Shown here one piece after another: positions 10,401 to 21,388 of a DNA stretch of 64,000 nt. Each line of letters begins with the position of its first letter. The first letter of the stretch is position 1. The stretch spans positions 1 through 64,000 of the forward strand of contig JAKAJO010000127.1 of assembly GCA_021813745.1 (NCBI GenBank). Direction: 5' to 3'. A model generated the notes under the pieces. That model was not told the DNA's origin and made no database searches. It saw nothing but the letters and a program-made list of their open reading frames with translations. A program made the position numbers and the translations under genes. This DNA is from Acidobacteriota bacterium (GTDB lineage Bacteria; Acidobacteriota; Terriglobia; Terriglobales; Acidobacteriaceae).

Positions 10401-11167
10401 AGGTCACTGAGATCTGGAGTCGCGCCAACTCAACCTATGAGGCTGCGGTCCTGAGTGTTACCCGCTATTCGTTGTATGGGTTGGCTGTTCACGTGCGCTA
10501 CACCTACGCTCACGCGATGGACTGGAATCCCAGCGAAAGCGTATGGGATTACGGAAGCAGTGTTTTCGACCCCAACAATTTCCGCGCCGAATATGGCAAC
10601 AGCAATCTCGATGTCCGTCACAGTGCATCGGTGAGCCTGGTGTGGCAGCCGCGCTGGCAGGTCCGGGGTCGCGCCGCGACATGGGGAAGAGGTTGGTTGA
10701 TTTCAGGAATCGGATATATTCACAGCGGGCTTCCCTTCTCCATGCGAACTGCTGGCTCCCTTGCCAAAGAGTTTGATGCAACTGGTGCCGCCATCGTCGG
10801 CCTGGCGCAAGGTATGAATGGATATGGCGGCGACAATTTGGTGTATGGAGTTGGACGGAACACTTACCGCTATCCGGCCGTATGGAAGGCCGACCTGCAT
10901 CTGAGCAAGCGCTTCCAGCTTGGCGAAATACAACAGTTGGAGTTGCTCGCCGAGACTTTCAATCTCTTCAATCACCAGAATGTGACGGAGTTGGAAACAA
11001 TCGGCTATACGATTCGGTCGGGTACGACCCAAGGAGCGCTTCCGTCCCTCAACTTCCTGACCGGCCTGAAGTCAGGGCAGACGGAATTTGGCACGCCCTT
11101 GAACATCAATGCAACCAATTTCTATCGCGAAAGGCAGTTGCAGCTTGGCTTGCGTATGCATTTTTAG
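7466..11167 (+). CDS. TonB-dependent-receptor-like outer membrane protein (carboxypeptidase-regulatory-like N-domain)
   Basis: This protein of about 1233 residues starts with a signal peptide. A carboxypeptidase-regulatory-like domain follows (GRLTGRLTDLYSRPLKGVTV, then SGVYRFTALEPGEYTL). Next come roughly 130 Ala/Pro-rich residues, a plug-like segment with LPLAGRNW and NTVDGAS, and a long beta-barrel rich in aromatic residues that ends in LGLRMHF with a terminal Phe. This is the Oar-like architecture common in acidobacteria, probably for uptake of or contact with large substrates. ATG 7466 is chosen because the signal peptide starts there. The signal contains LSAC, so a lipoprotein form cannot be excluded. 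The stop overlaps the convergent comEC stop. Confidence 0.85.
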   Translation: MAGRSWLKFVAVATLMTMLSACSVLHAQSAPGRLTGRLTDLYSRPLKGVTVIVRNGATGAETRTTTSKSGVYRFTALEPGEYTLDVESPQMGCGHVEGIVVAAGHEAHIQAALALEKTAPPEAPARAVVPREPPAAGPAAVVAIAGKTETPTLPMPIQPDSPRPIPQVVSQALNATVAEASLAKLPLRGQVSAHGITATRDAAVQTSPSAEAAKAPQPPNAAPGTQAVTPSADSAVISQGTTLTAAQLQALPLAGRNWQNFVLDTPSATGTSSGDVQSSPRGGEEPAANTVDGASIRLAFGGSGVGRMHGRSAALIGPGANEAAIREVWSVGTATGVEGSHAAGRGASEQTERGTNRLHGQAFALDRDNLWGAQNPFTQWVQQTAPAGLATIPTFTPEPYTPRDRAITWGFGAGGRLGRRQLFWFAALDSYHRNDAGVSMVRHPENFFAQPTNDSMQVLSARLGLSSVDPVVAGVAAFTPMLQSLAGLLGPAPRSSSQWTGFLRGDGQVNERNHLTVEGTGSHRDAPGGGMTRASEMFGSHSYGSSATSEQWGLGRLEAFLTPNLLLVTQGSYGHQNQTMPAEIPSSFEKSMNINAWNQLPQVRVDSRYGFTIGNPSRFGPGSYPEEHLYQEQEQLSWARGALLLKAGFQLSHNTDATTLLRNQSGTYDYYSLDNFISDALAFKTFGVSGQLNPMNQHNCDQTGRVWRDSAGDLRGLGYLPCYTYYSQTMGPSNWWLSTNDWASYATAQWQPKKNLALTWAVRWERQQMPPPIARLKNPDLPLTEKVPSMGNQWGPRVGLAWGMEKSHLPVLRLGYGMFYGRTPNLTIENTLTQTGSPKGDLYFFMRPTDNLASGGAPPFPYVLAGEPSSVVMPGAVEFSPAFRNGQVHQAQATVEEDLPGRVLIDASAEFSLARHLPVTMDANIDPAANPKTITYAIVDGNRSGPLKTSQITVPFFASWPSASSPTGFTGRLNPHYQQVTEIWSRANSTYEAAVLSVTRYSLYGLAVHVRYTYAHAMDWNPSESVWDYGSSVFDPNNFRAEYGNSNLDVRHSASVSLVWQPRWQVRGRAATWGRGWLISGIGYIHSGLPFSMRTAGSLAKEFDATGAAIVGLAQGMNGYGGDNLVYGVGRNTYRYPAVWKADLHLSKRFQLGEIQQLELLAETFNLFNHQNVTELETIGYTIRSGTTQGALPSLNFLTGLKSGQTEFGTPLNINATNFYRERQLQLGLRMHF

Positions 11168-13917
11168 TCGCATCCTTGCATGCCGCACAGTGGTTCTGAT
11201 CTGACATCTCTTCCATTCAGCTTGAAGCACGTTGCGCCGTTGATGTCGGTGGAGTACGTGCGAACATGAGCTGCCTGTAACGCGGCAAGTACCTCTTCCC
11301 GTGGATGGCCGTATCGATTATTGAGACCGCATGAGATGACGGCCCACTTCGGTGCAACTCGCGCCAGGAAAGCCGGTGTCGTGGAGCTTGTGCTGCCATG
11401 ATGCCCCACCTTTAAAAGTGTGCTTTCAAGCCCGTCCTCGCTCAGCATCTCCTGCTCAACCGGCGCCTCTGCGTCCCCTTCCAGCAATACCGATGTCGTT
11501 CCATATGCCACGTGAAGCACCATCGAGTCGTTGTTTTCCGGCTCATTTCCCGGCGCGTAATTGATTCCCGGTGCTAGCACGTGCACATGTACCGCGCCGA
11601 GATCTGTTCGGTCTCCGGCATGCAAAGCTTGGACTGGAATCCTCAGTGAGTCTGCCTCGGATAGGAGTGCGTTGTAGTCGGAGACATGGGGATTGTTCCC
11701 GACCCAAAGCGTATTCGGATGAAAGTTGCGCAGAATCGCAGGTAAACCGCCCATGTGATCGGAGTGCGCATGCGTCAGAGCAACAACATCCAGATGACGG
11801 ATCCCACGCGACCAGAGAACAGGCGAGACTACCTCTTCGCCTACATCAAAATCAGGTGCGGATGAACGTGGTCCACCCCCAACTCCGCCACCATCTACAA
11901 GGAGAGTCTTTCCATCCGGCGTGATCAGCAGAATCGAGTCACCCTGACCCACGTCGATTGCCTCAACCAGCAGTGCGTCGCGAGGATGGTCAATAGGCCG
12001 AGGAAGAACGGCAGTCCCCGCCGCAAGCAACAATGACATCCAAGCTGCCGGACGCAGCCATCGCAGTTCCATGCGATTGGCTTGCAAGGCAAGGCCCACC
12101 GTGGCTGCAATCAGAAAGGCAAACATCAAAGTTTGCCAGCGCAACGGGGTCGGTACGCGGAAATCTCCGAGCGAGAATGACCCGAACAGATGAACGAATC
12201 CGACGCTCATATGCAAAAAGAAAGCAGCAACACTAGCCGGGAGTACTGCGCCCGCGGGCCAGACAAGTAGCACAGCAAGAGTGAGGAGCGCTACGGGCAC
12301 TAGCAGAGTGAGAAGCGGAATGATGAGCAGATTCACCGGCAGCGCAAAGATGGTGACACGATGGAAATCGACCGCCATCGGCATCGTCATTGCGAGTTCG
12401 ACAACAAATGAGACCACTGCTGCCTCCACAATGCGCAACAGAATCTGCACTCCCCATGGGAAGATACGCCATGCCACGATGGACGAGATTGCACGCTCGA
12501 TCCGCATTGCAAGCATCCGCAGTGTGACGCGATACTGCGCAAGTTGCGGCGGCAACTTGACGTCAAGCGCGACCAGGCGAAGTTGACCGGTTGCAATGAC
12601 GTAGGGATGCACAGTGCGCTGAAGAAGCGGAACCGCAATACCCGCAATAGCGACGACTGCGAGAAGCGTCATTTGCATGCCTGTGTCGAATAGGCCGTTC
12701 GGATTCGCGACCAGAAGACCAAGTGCGGCAAATCCGAGAGCGTTCAGCACGTTCGCTTCTCGATAGAGAAGTCGGCCAACAAGATAGATTAAGACCATCC
12801 AAAGCGACCGCTGCACGGGGATGCCAAAGCCAGTGAAGATTGCATATCCGATGGAGACACCCATCGTGATCAGCGTTGTCGGGAGTTCAGGGCTCCCGAG
12901 GAGGCGCAGAATCCATACAGCGAAGCCGGCAACAATGGCGAGATGCAGGCCCGAGACAACAAGCATGTGAAATGAGCCAGTCCGCTCGAAGCCAATGCGC
13001 AGGTTGTGTGAAAGGAAGGTTCGGTCCCCCGTAGTCATCGTAGCCAGCATGACGGCATCATCCTGACTCAATCGCAGGAGACGCGGAAGGCTCTGCATCG
13101 ATGCGGGAAGGCTCATCATGCGTATCGAGAGCATGTGCTGCAAAGCAGCGATTCGGCAAGGCCAGAGGGGACGCTTAACCGCGCCTTCGACAATCACTTG
13201 ATTGACTTGCACGGTCGAAGAGGCCGAGATGCCCTGATCAAGAAGATAATCCCGACGGCTCCAAACGCCGGGATCCCGATAAACAGAAGGGGGAAGCAAG
13301 CGCGCATCCAGGCGAAGCAACTCCCCACATTGGAAAGATGGAATGTTTTGAGAACCCTGCGGCCAGCGAACCGTGACACGAAGAGTCCCACCGACGGGCG
13401 TCTGCTCGTCCACATCGTCAGTCACCTGCTCAATGCTCGCCACCTTCAGGTCGATGCGCTGCGTGGGCCCTTCGGCTTCGCCCACGCCGGCCTCAACGAC
13501 GTCTCGCGTATCTACCGGACCAGCCGCTATGACCTCGCCCTTCACGGTTCGAAGCAGATTGTCAGAGAGCGACAGGATTCTCTGCGAGGGAGCGGGTTGC
13601 GGTTGCATTTCAGCACTCCACGCTCCAAGCAAACACCAAAGTAGGGCCAAGGGCGCCCATGCAATGCGAAGGGCTTTGAATCCTGCCACGCAGCCGATCA
13701 AAATCAAGAGCAATACCGCGACAAGTACGTAGCCTGGTCGAAGCCAAACAAAATGGGTTGTGCCGATGCCTAGAGCAAAAAGCCATGCCGCGTGAAACAG
13801 AGGCAATGCACTCCCGCGCGCTGAAGCACGGCCAGTGAACGGCGAGGCCATTGGGGCGGACTGTGTGGGCATTGCGACGTGATGAGGCTCTACAGGAAAG
13901 CCTATCAGGAGCGGCAC
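11164..13917 (-). CDS. comEC: ComEC/Rec2-family DNA uptake channel
   Basis: This protein of about 917 residues has N-terminal membrane helices and the DUF4131-like segment. The competence domain follows, with a GIxHxLxVSGxH-type motif seen as HMLVVSGLHLAIVAG. The C-terminal part is a metallo-beta-lactamase domain with THAHSDHMGG. It would form the inner-membrane channel for single-stranded DNA in natural transformation. The GTG at 13917 overlaps the upstream gene's stop; ATG 13872 is an equally plausible start. It is last in a long minus-strand run. Confidence 0.92.
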   Translation of the reverse strand: MPLLIGFPVEPHHVAMPTQSAPMASPFTGRASARGSALPLFHAAWLFALGIGTTHFVWLRPGYVLVAVLLLILIGCVAGFKALRIAWAPLALLWCLLGAWSAEMQPQPAPSQRILSLSDNLLRTVKGEVIAAGPVDTRDVVEAGVGEAEGPTQRIDLKVASIEQVTDDVDEQTPVGGTLRVTVRWPQGSQNIPSFQCGELLRLDARLLPPSVYRDPGVWSRRDYLLDQGISASSTVQVNQVIVEGAVKRPLWPCRIAALQHMLSIRMMSLPASMQSLPRLLRLSQDDAVMLATMTTGDRTFLSHNLRIGFERTGSFHMLVVSGLHLAIVAGFAVWILRLLGSPELPTTLITMGVSIGYAIFTGFGIPVQRSLWMVLIYLVGRLLYREANVLNALGFAALGLLVANPNGLFDTGMQMTLLAVVAIAGIAVPLLQRTVHPYVIATGQLRLVALDVKLPPQLAQYRVTLRMLAMRIERAISSIVAWRIFPWGVQILLRIVEAAVVSFVVELAMTMPMAVDFHRVTIFALPVNLLIIPLLTLLVPVALLTLAVLLVWPAGAVLPASVAAFFLHMSVGFVHLFGSFSLGDFRVPTPLRWQTLMFAFLIAATVGLALQANRMELRWLRPAAWMSLLLAAGTAVLPRPIDHPRDALLVEAIDVGQGDSILLITPDGKTLLVDGGGVGGGPRSSAPDFDVGEEVVSPVLWSRGIRHLDVVALTHAHSDHMGGLPAILRNFHPNTLWVGNNPHVSDYNALLSEADSLRIPVQALHAGDRTDLGAVHVHVLAPGINYAPGNEPENNDSMVLHVAYGTTSVLLEGDAEAPVEQEMLSEDGLESTLLKVGHHGSTSSTTPAFLARVAPKWAVISCGLNNRYGHPREEVLAALQAAHVRTYSTDINGATCFKLNGRDVRSEPLCGMQGCD

Positions 13918-15188
13918 AGATGGATCAGTGTTTCCAAATGCATAGTCTGCGGAAAGAGATCAATCATAGTGACTGACACAACACGATAGCCCGAAGCAAC
14001 AAGAGCCTTCAGGTCGCGGGCCATTGTTGCAGGATCACAGGAGACGTACAGGACAGAAGGCGCAGCCAAGCTGCCAAGAATCAACGTCGCTTCTGAGCCG
14101 AGCCCGTTGCGTGGCGGATCCAGGACGATGAGATCGGGCTGGCGATCCCTTCCACTTTGGCGCAGAAAATCCAAAGTATCGCCATGGACAGCTTCGCCGC
14201 ATGTTCCGCGCAGATTTTGTCGGAGGCTGGCCAGCGAAGAGGCGGATGACTCTACTGCAACCACCCGCTTGAAACTACGCGTGAGCGGGAGCGCAAAAAG
14301 ACCCACTCCGGCATAAAGATCCCATGCCAAGGTTCCGCTGGGTTCTTGAGTGACAGCCTGCACAAGTGGATCGATAAGCCAGCGATTGACCTGGAAGAAA
14401 GCGCCTTGGGCCACGTGATAGGCACTGCTCCCCGCGTGATAAGTAAGTGCGTCTGAACCCCACTGATCGAGTGTGCGGGGTTTCGCTGTGTCAAGGCTAT
14501 CGAGAACCAACTGGATTCCCCTCAGCTCTGGAATCTCCTCGGTGACAGCCTTCATCAGCTCGGCGAGGGGCATTCGAGCTGCGCGTGGAGTTGCTACCGT
14601 TACCAGAAGCTCTGTTTCATTTGCATTGCAGAACAGTGTAAGTTCCACTCCGTGCGCAGGCCATCCGCGGCGCCGTAGTTGTTCCGCAAAGGTTGTCGCT
14701 GATCGCATCAGCAAAGGTGCGGCAATGGTACATTGATCCACCGGAACCGCTGCATGAGAGTGCCTGCTGCGATAGCCAGGACTTCCTGACTTGTCGAAGG
14801 TCAGGCGAATCCGATTTCGATAATGCCACGGGTCTGCCGCTAATGTATCGACTTTACAATCGAGAGGAATTCCGGCCCGCTCAAGCGTTTCGCGTAAAAT
14901 CGCCTGCTTCCAGTCAAGCTGCGTTTCGTAGGGTGCATGCTGATATTGACATCCTCCGCAGAGTCCAAAGTGGGGACAAACGGGGAGCATTCGTTCCGGC
15001 GCCGGCTGAATGACCTTCTCAATTTCAGCCTTAGCGTAGCTGCGCTTGTCTTCGGTGATGCGAAGCTGGACCTGCTCACCGGGTATCGTCAAAGGAACAA
15101 AGATTGCCTTGCCATCAATGCGCGCAAGAAACGACCCGCCGTAGACAGGCTTTTCAATCTGTACGAGTTCGACTCTGCGGCTGGTCAT
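13905..15188 (-). CDS. 23S rRNA (uracil-5-)-methyltransferase, RlmD/TrmA family
   Basis: This 427-residue protein has an N-terminal TRAM domain, iron-sulfur cysteines in C-PHFGLCGGC and an SAM-binding motif DLYAGVGLF. Motif IV appears as DPPRNGL, and the catalytic SCDPATMARDL carries the nucleophilic cysteine. Enzymes of this family make 5-methyluridine in rRNA or tRNA. Which uridine is modified cannot be read from the sequence. Its start overlaps the stop of the upstream gene (ATGA), and its own stop overlaps comEC. Confidence 0.93.
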   Translation of the reverse strand: MTSRRVELVQIEKPVYGGSFLARIDGKAIFVPLTIPGEQVQLRITEDKRSYAKAEIEKVIQPAPERMLPVCPHFGLCGGCQYQHAPYETQLDWKQAILRETLERAGIPLDCKVDTLAADPWHYRNRIRLTFDKSGSPGYRSRHSHAAVPVDQCTIAAPLLMRSATTFAEQLRRRGWPAHGVELTLFCNANETELLVTVATPRAARMPLAELMKAVTEEIPELRGIQLVLDSLDTAKPRTLDQWGSDALTYHAGSSAYHVAQGAFFQVNRWLIDPLVQAVTQEPSGTLAWDLYAGVGLFALPLTRSFKRVVAVESSASSLASLRQNLRGTCGEAVHGDTLDFLRQSGRDRQPDLIVLDPPRNGLGSEATLILGSLAAPSVLYVSCDPATMARDLKALVASGYRVVSVTMIDLFPQTMHLETLIHLCRS

Positions 15189-15907
15189 TGCTGGCTCATG
15201 TAAAAGAGGCTGAAGCGGGGCAGATCATAGCGAGCCAGCAGCTGCTTCTGCACAAACTGCCGCTCCACCTGGCGCAACTGTACGGCGCTCATGCGGCTGC
15301 GGTAGGGTGCGAGCTCGCGCGCGGCGTGTTCTTTGAGGGCGACGAGAATGTCTTCGGGCGCGGCAGCGGTGAGCGCGGCGAAGAGCTTCTCTTCAAGGAC
15401 GGTGAGGGTGCGCTCGAGCGATTCAATTTCCTGCGACGCGGCAGCCTGGTGCGTTGTTGCGCGCATCTGCGCTGCAAGCTCGCGGAGGCGCGCGGCTGTG
15501 GCTGCGCAGGCGTCATGGGCGATTGATGGCTGATCGAGGGCTCGGGCTGCGGCGTCGAGGTGCGCGGCCACACGTTCCTTCTCAAAGCCGGATTCGCGTG
15601 CGCCGGCGGCAGGTTGCGCGGTGCCGGTAGAGGCCTCGCGCAGCTCGTCGGCGGCTTGCATGACCGCTTGAGCGCACCAGGCCAATCCGTTGATACGGCG
15701 CATGCGGCCTCGCTTCTGGCGGGCTTCATACTTTTCAAACGCGGCATCGATGCCGCGCAGCACAGCCTCCAAAGGAATGCCGGCTTCGCGCCAGGACTCG
15801 ATCAGCGCCCAGTCCAGCGTAGAGAGGAGCAGCAGGGAGCCCCGCCGCTGCTGGAAGCGTTCCTCAATTTCGGTGAAGTAGTTGAAGTAGTTGGCAGCTT
15901 CGCGCAC
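15185..15907 (-). CDS. Conserved hypothetical protein in the valS-comEC run
   Basis: This 240-residue soluble protein begins with GTG. It has an N-terminal helical part (YFTEIEERFQQRRG, then LLLSTLDWALIESW) and a basic segment RQKRGRMRRING. The C-terminal half is alanine- and glutamate-rich and probably coiled-coil. I do not recognise a named domain. The gene sits 9 bp after coaX and overlaps the methyltransferase start, so it is co-transcribed with housekeeping genes. A role linked to replication or RNA binding is conceivable but not shown. Confidence 0.75.
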   Translation of the reverse strand: MREAANYFNYFTEIEERFQQRRGSLLLLSTLDWALIESWREAGIPLEAVLRGIDAAFEKYEARQKRGRMRRINGLAWCAQAVMQAADELREASTGTAQPAAGARESGFEKERVAAHLDAAARALDQPSIAHDACAATAARLRELAAQMRATTHQAAASQEIESLERTLTVLEEKLFAALTAAAPEDILVALKEHAARELAPYRSRMSAVQLRQVERQFVQKQLLARYDLPRFSLFYMSQQ

Positions 15908-15916
15908 GGCAACGCC

Positions 15917-16720
15917 TCAATGCGCGCGGTTTCGCGCGCGTGCAGGGCGATTGCGCTCGAAAAGAATGCGCAGGCCTTCGATCGTCAATAGATCGTCAAT
16001 GACCTTGATGTGCTTGGAGTCCGCTGCAATCATACGCGCCAGGCCGCCGGTGGCAATCACCTGTGGCTGCATGCCGAGCTCTTCAAAGATGCGCTCAAGG
16101 ATGCCATCGACGAGACCGATGTAGCCGAAGTACAAGCCGCTCTGCAGATGCGTGACGGTGTTGGTGCCGATGACTTTGGCAGGTCTCTTGATGTCAACCC
16201 GGCTGAGGCGCGCGGCGCGCGAGAAGAGGGCTTCTGCACTGAGGCCAAGGCCGGGTGCGATGGCGCCGCCGAGGTACTCGCCGCGTGCAGAGATGACCTC
16301 GAACTTGGTCGCGGTGCCGAAGTCCACCACGATGCACGGGCCGCCGTAGCGATCGAAGGCAGCGATGCAATCGGCGATGCGGTCTGCGCCGAGCTCGGTG
16401 GGATTGTCGATGAGCATGGGCATGCCGGTCTTGATGCCTGGCTCGACAAACATCGGCTCAACATGAAAGTAAGCCTCGCAGACCTGGCGCAGGGTGGACT
16501 CGACGGGCGGCACGACAGACGCAATCATGATGTGCGTGACCTGATCGGGCGAGAGGCCGTGCATCTCGAAGAGGTTGACGAAGAAGACGCCGTACTCATC
16601 GACGGTCTGCGTGCGATGGGTGGTGACGCGCCAGTGCGCGGCAAGCTCGGGCTTTTCGCCATCGAGGCGGTAGAGGCCGAGCACCGTATTTGTGTTACCG
16701 ACATCAAGAGCCAGCAGCAT
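15917..16720 (-). CDS. coaX: Type III pantothenate kinase
   Basis: This 267-residue protein starts with LLALDVGNTNTVLGL, the phosphate-1 motif of CoaX. It later shows GADRIADC and a phosphate-2-type segment VVDFGTATKFEV, then GGAIAPGLGLS. It phosphorylates pantothenate in the first step of coenzyme A synthesis. The length is typical. The start overlaps the end of birA by 17 bp, a linkage seen in many bacteria. Confidence 0.96.
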   Translation of the reverse strand: MLLALDVGNTNTVLGLYRLDGEKPELAAHWRVTTHRTQTVDEYGVFFVNLFEMHGLSPDQVTHIMIASVVPPVESTLRQVCEAYFHVEPMFVEPGIKTGMPMLIDNPTELGADRIADCIAAFDRYGGPCIVVDFGTATKFEVISARGEYLGGAIAPGLGLSAEALFSRAARLSRVDIKRPAKVIGTNTVTHLQSGLYFGYIGLVDGILERIFEELGMQPQVIATGGLARMIAADSKHIKVIDDLLTIEGLRILFERNRPARARNRAH

Positions 16721-17510
16721 TGCTATCGTTTATCTCCGGGGCGCGAATGCCGCCCGTTTGCACGGTGACCATGCCATGCGCGGTCTCAATGCGCAGAAAG
16801 CCATGAGCGTCGAGACCGGCGGTGGTGCCCGTGCAGGCCTGCGGGCCGTGCACTTCGATGCGACGCCCGCGGAGCCATGAGGAATGCTGCTCGACACGCG
16901 CGGGCAAGGACCGGGCCGCCTTGTCTTCGCACAGGATTTGCGTCTCGTGCTCCAGCGATTTTAGCAGGGCGAGGAGTAGAGCCTGCCGCGAGATGGGGCG
17001 GCCGCAGGCGAGATCGAGCGAGGTGGCGGGCGTGGCGAGGGCGGGACTGAAGCGGCGCTGATGCACGTTGATGCCGATGCCGATGACGGCGAAGGCCAGG
17101 GCATGGCCGTCCAGCTTCGACTCGACAAGAATGCCGCCGGCTTTGCGTTCGCCGCAGAGCAGATCGTTGGGCCAGCGCAGGTCAATGGTCACGCCGGTGC
17201 TCGTATGGATGGCATCGGCCGCGGCAAGGCCCGCGGCGAGCGGCAGCAGGGAGAGATGCGCGGCGGCAAGCGGGAGGCGCAGGAGCACGCTGAGGTAGAG
17301 GCCGACGCCGTGCTCGGACTCCCAGCGGTGATCACCGCGGCCGCGGCCGGCCGTCTGCTCATCGGCAAGGAAGACAGAGCCATGCGGCGCGCCTGCGCGC
17401 GCGGCCTCCAGTGCTTCGGTGTTGGTTGAGCCGGTTGTTGCGAAAAAATGCAGTTTGCCGGAGTAGACGGTTCCCGCCAGCGCGGAGTGCAACGCTGCCA
17501 GGTCGTACAT
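16704..17510 (-). CDS. birA: Biotin-[acetyl-CoA-carboxylase] ligase, monofunctional
   Basis: This 268-residue protein carries the ligase signature TGSTNTEAL, then QTAGRGRGDHRW, and the core RWPNDLL with GGILVE. It attaches biotin to the carboxyl carrier protein. It lacks the N-terminal winged-helix domain of E. coli BirA, so it should not act as a DNA-binding repressor. It lies 3 bp after nadC and overlaps coaX. Confidence 0.95.
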   Translation of the reverse strand: MYDLAALHSALAGTVYSGKLHFFATTGSTNTEALEAARAGAPHGSVFLADEQTAGRGRGDHRWESEHGVGLYLSVLLRLPLAAAHLSLLPLAAGLAAADAIHTSTGVTIDLRWPNDLLCGERKAGGILVESKLDGHALAFAVIGIGINVHQRRFSPALATPATSLDLACGRPISRQALLLALLKSLEHETQILCEDKAARSLPARVEQHSSWLRGRRIEVHGPQACTGTTAGLDAHGFLRIETAHGMVTVQTGGIRAPEINDSNAAGS

Positions 17511-17513
17511 TGG

Positions 17514-18404
17514 CTAGGCGGGCTCCGCTGTGATGCGCATGGAGATGTCGGCGGCTTTGGCGGAGTGCGTGAGCGCGCCGACGCTGATGAAGTCCACGCC
17601 CGCTTCGGCGTAGGCGCGGATATTGTCGAGAACGATGCCACCGGATGCTTCCGTGGGAATCCAGCGTTTCTCGATGCGGATGCGATCGACAGCATCTTTG
17701 ACCTGCGCGGGCGTCATGTTGTCGAGCAGGATGGCCTCTGCGCCGCATTCAAGGGCCTCGTTGAGCTCGGCCATGGAGCGCACCTCAATCTGCACGCGCT
17801 GACCGGGCTTGCGGCGCTCGAGGGCATGCGTCAACGCGGCGCGCAGTCCGCCGCCGAGCGCGATGTGGTTGTTCTTGATGAGAATGCCGGAGGCCAGATC
17901 GAGGCGATGATTCGTGCCACCGCCGCAGAGCACGGCATACTTCTCCAGCACGCGCAGTCCGGGCACCGTCTTGCGCGTGTCGAGCACATGGGCCTTCGTG
18001 CCCTCAATGGCGTCGACGTAGTGGCGCGTGAGCGTGGCGATGCCGCTCAGGTGCTGCATCAGGTTGAGGATGACGCGCTCGCAGCTGAGCAGCACGCGGG
18101 CGTTGTGGCGGATGACGGCGAGCACCTGACCGGAATGGACGCGGACGCCGTCAAAAATTTCAGGATGGCTGACGACATCGAAGCGGTTGTGCGCCTGCGG
18201 ATGCGGATCGAGGCGGCCGAAGATCTCAAGGAAGCGCGGCACCGCGCCCAAGCCTGCAACGACCATGTCTTGCCGCGCGATGATGGAGGCGGAGGCGCGC
18301 AGGGCGGGGTCGATGGTGAGGTTGGTGGTGGCGTCGCTGGTGGCCTTGTCCTCAACGAGGGCCTGCTCCAGCAATACGTCAATCCTGTGGCTCTTCCATT
18401 CCAT
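17514..18404 (-). CDS. nadC: Nicotinate-nucleotide pyrophosphorylase (carboxylating)
   Basis: This 296-residue enzyme shows the family core LLNLMQHLSGIATLT, DTRKTVPGLR, NHRLDLASGILIKNNH and, near the end, ASGGI. It converts quinolinate and PRPP to nicotinate mononucleotide in NAD synthesis. The length is normal. It starts 6 bp after the valS stop, so it is in the same transcription unit. I saw no nadA or nadB nearby. Confidence 0.96.
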   Translation of the reverse strand: MEWKSHRIDVLLEQALVEDKATSDATTNLTIDPALRASASIIARQDMVVAGLGAVPRFLEIFGRLDPHPQAHNRFDVVSHPEIFDGVRVHSGQVLAVIRHNARVLLSCERVILNLMQHLSGIATLTRHYVDAIEGTKAHVLDTRKTVPGLRVLEKYAVLCGGGTNHRLDLASGILIKNNHIALGGGLRAALTHALERRKPGQRVQIEVRSMAELNEALECGAEAILLDNMTPAQVKDAVDRIRIEKRWIPTEASGGIVLDNIRAYAEAGVDFISVGALTHSAKAADISMRITAEPA

Positions 18405-18410
18405 TGTTCT

Positions 18411-21185
<2,775 letters not shown>

Positions 21186-21333
21186 GGGGTCGTTGCGTGC
21201 GTCACCCCGAAGAATTGCGTCAAACCCGCAGGTTGCAAAGGGTTTCGAGCCAGGGGACCAATCTTCACTTTAGCAGATGTGGGCGCGAATTCTCCGAATG
21301 CCTTGCGCCTCGGAAACTGAGAAGTCAAAACAA

Positions 21334-21365
21334 GAAGGCCGCACGAGAAAAATCGTCCGGCCTTC
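21334..21365 (-). terminator. Rho-independent terminator after the BamD-like gene
   Basis: GAAGGCCG (21334-21341) pairs with CGGCCTTC (21358-21365), and the loop can extend the stem. On the minus strand the hairpin is followed by TTGTTTTGAC. It lies 24 bp past the bamD-like stop. Confidence 0.75.
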
Positions 21366-21388
21366 CCAACCTCAGGCATCTTTTCGGT

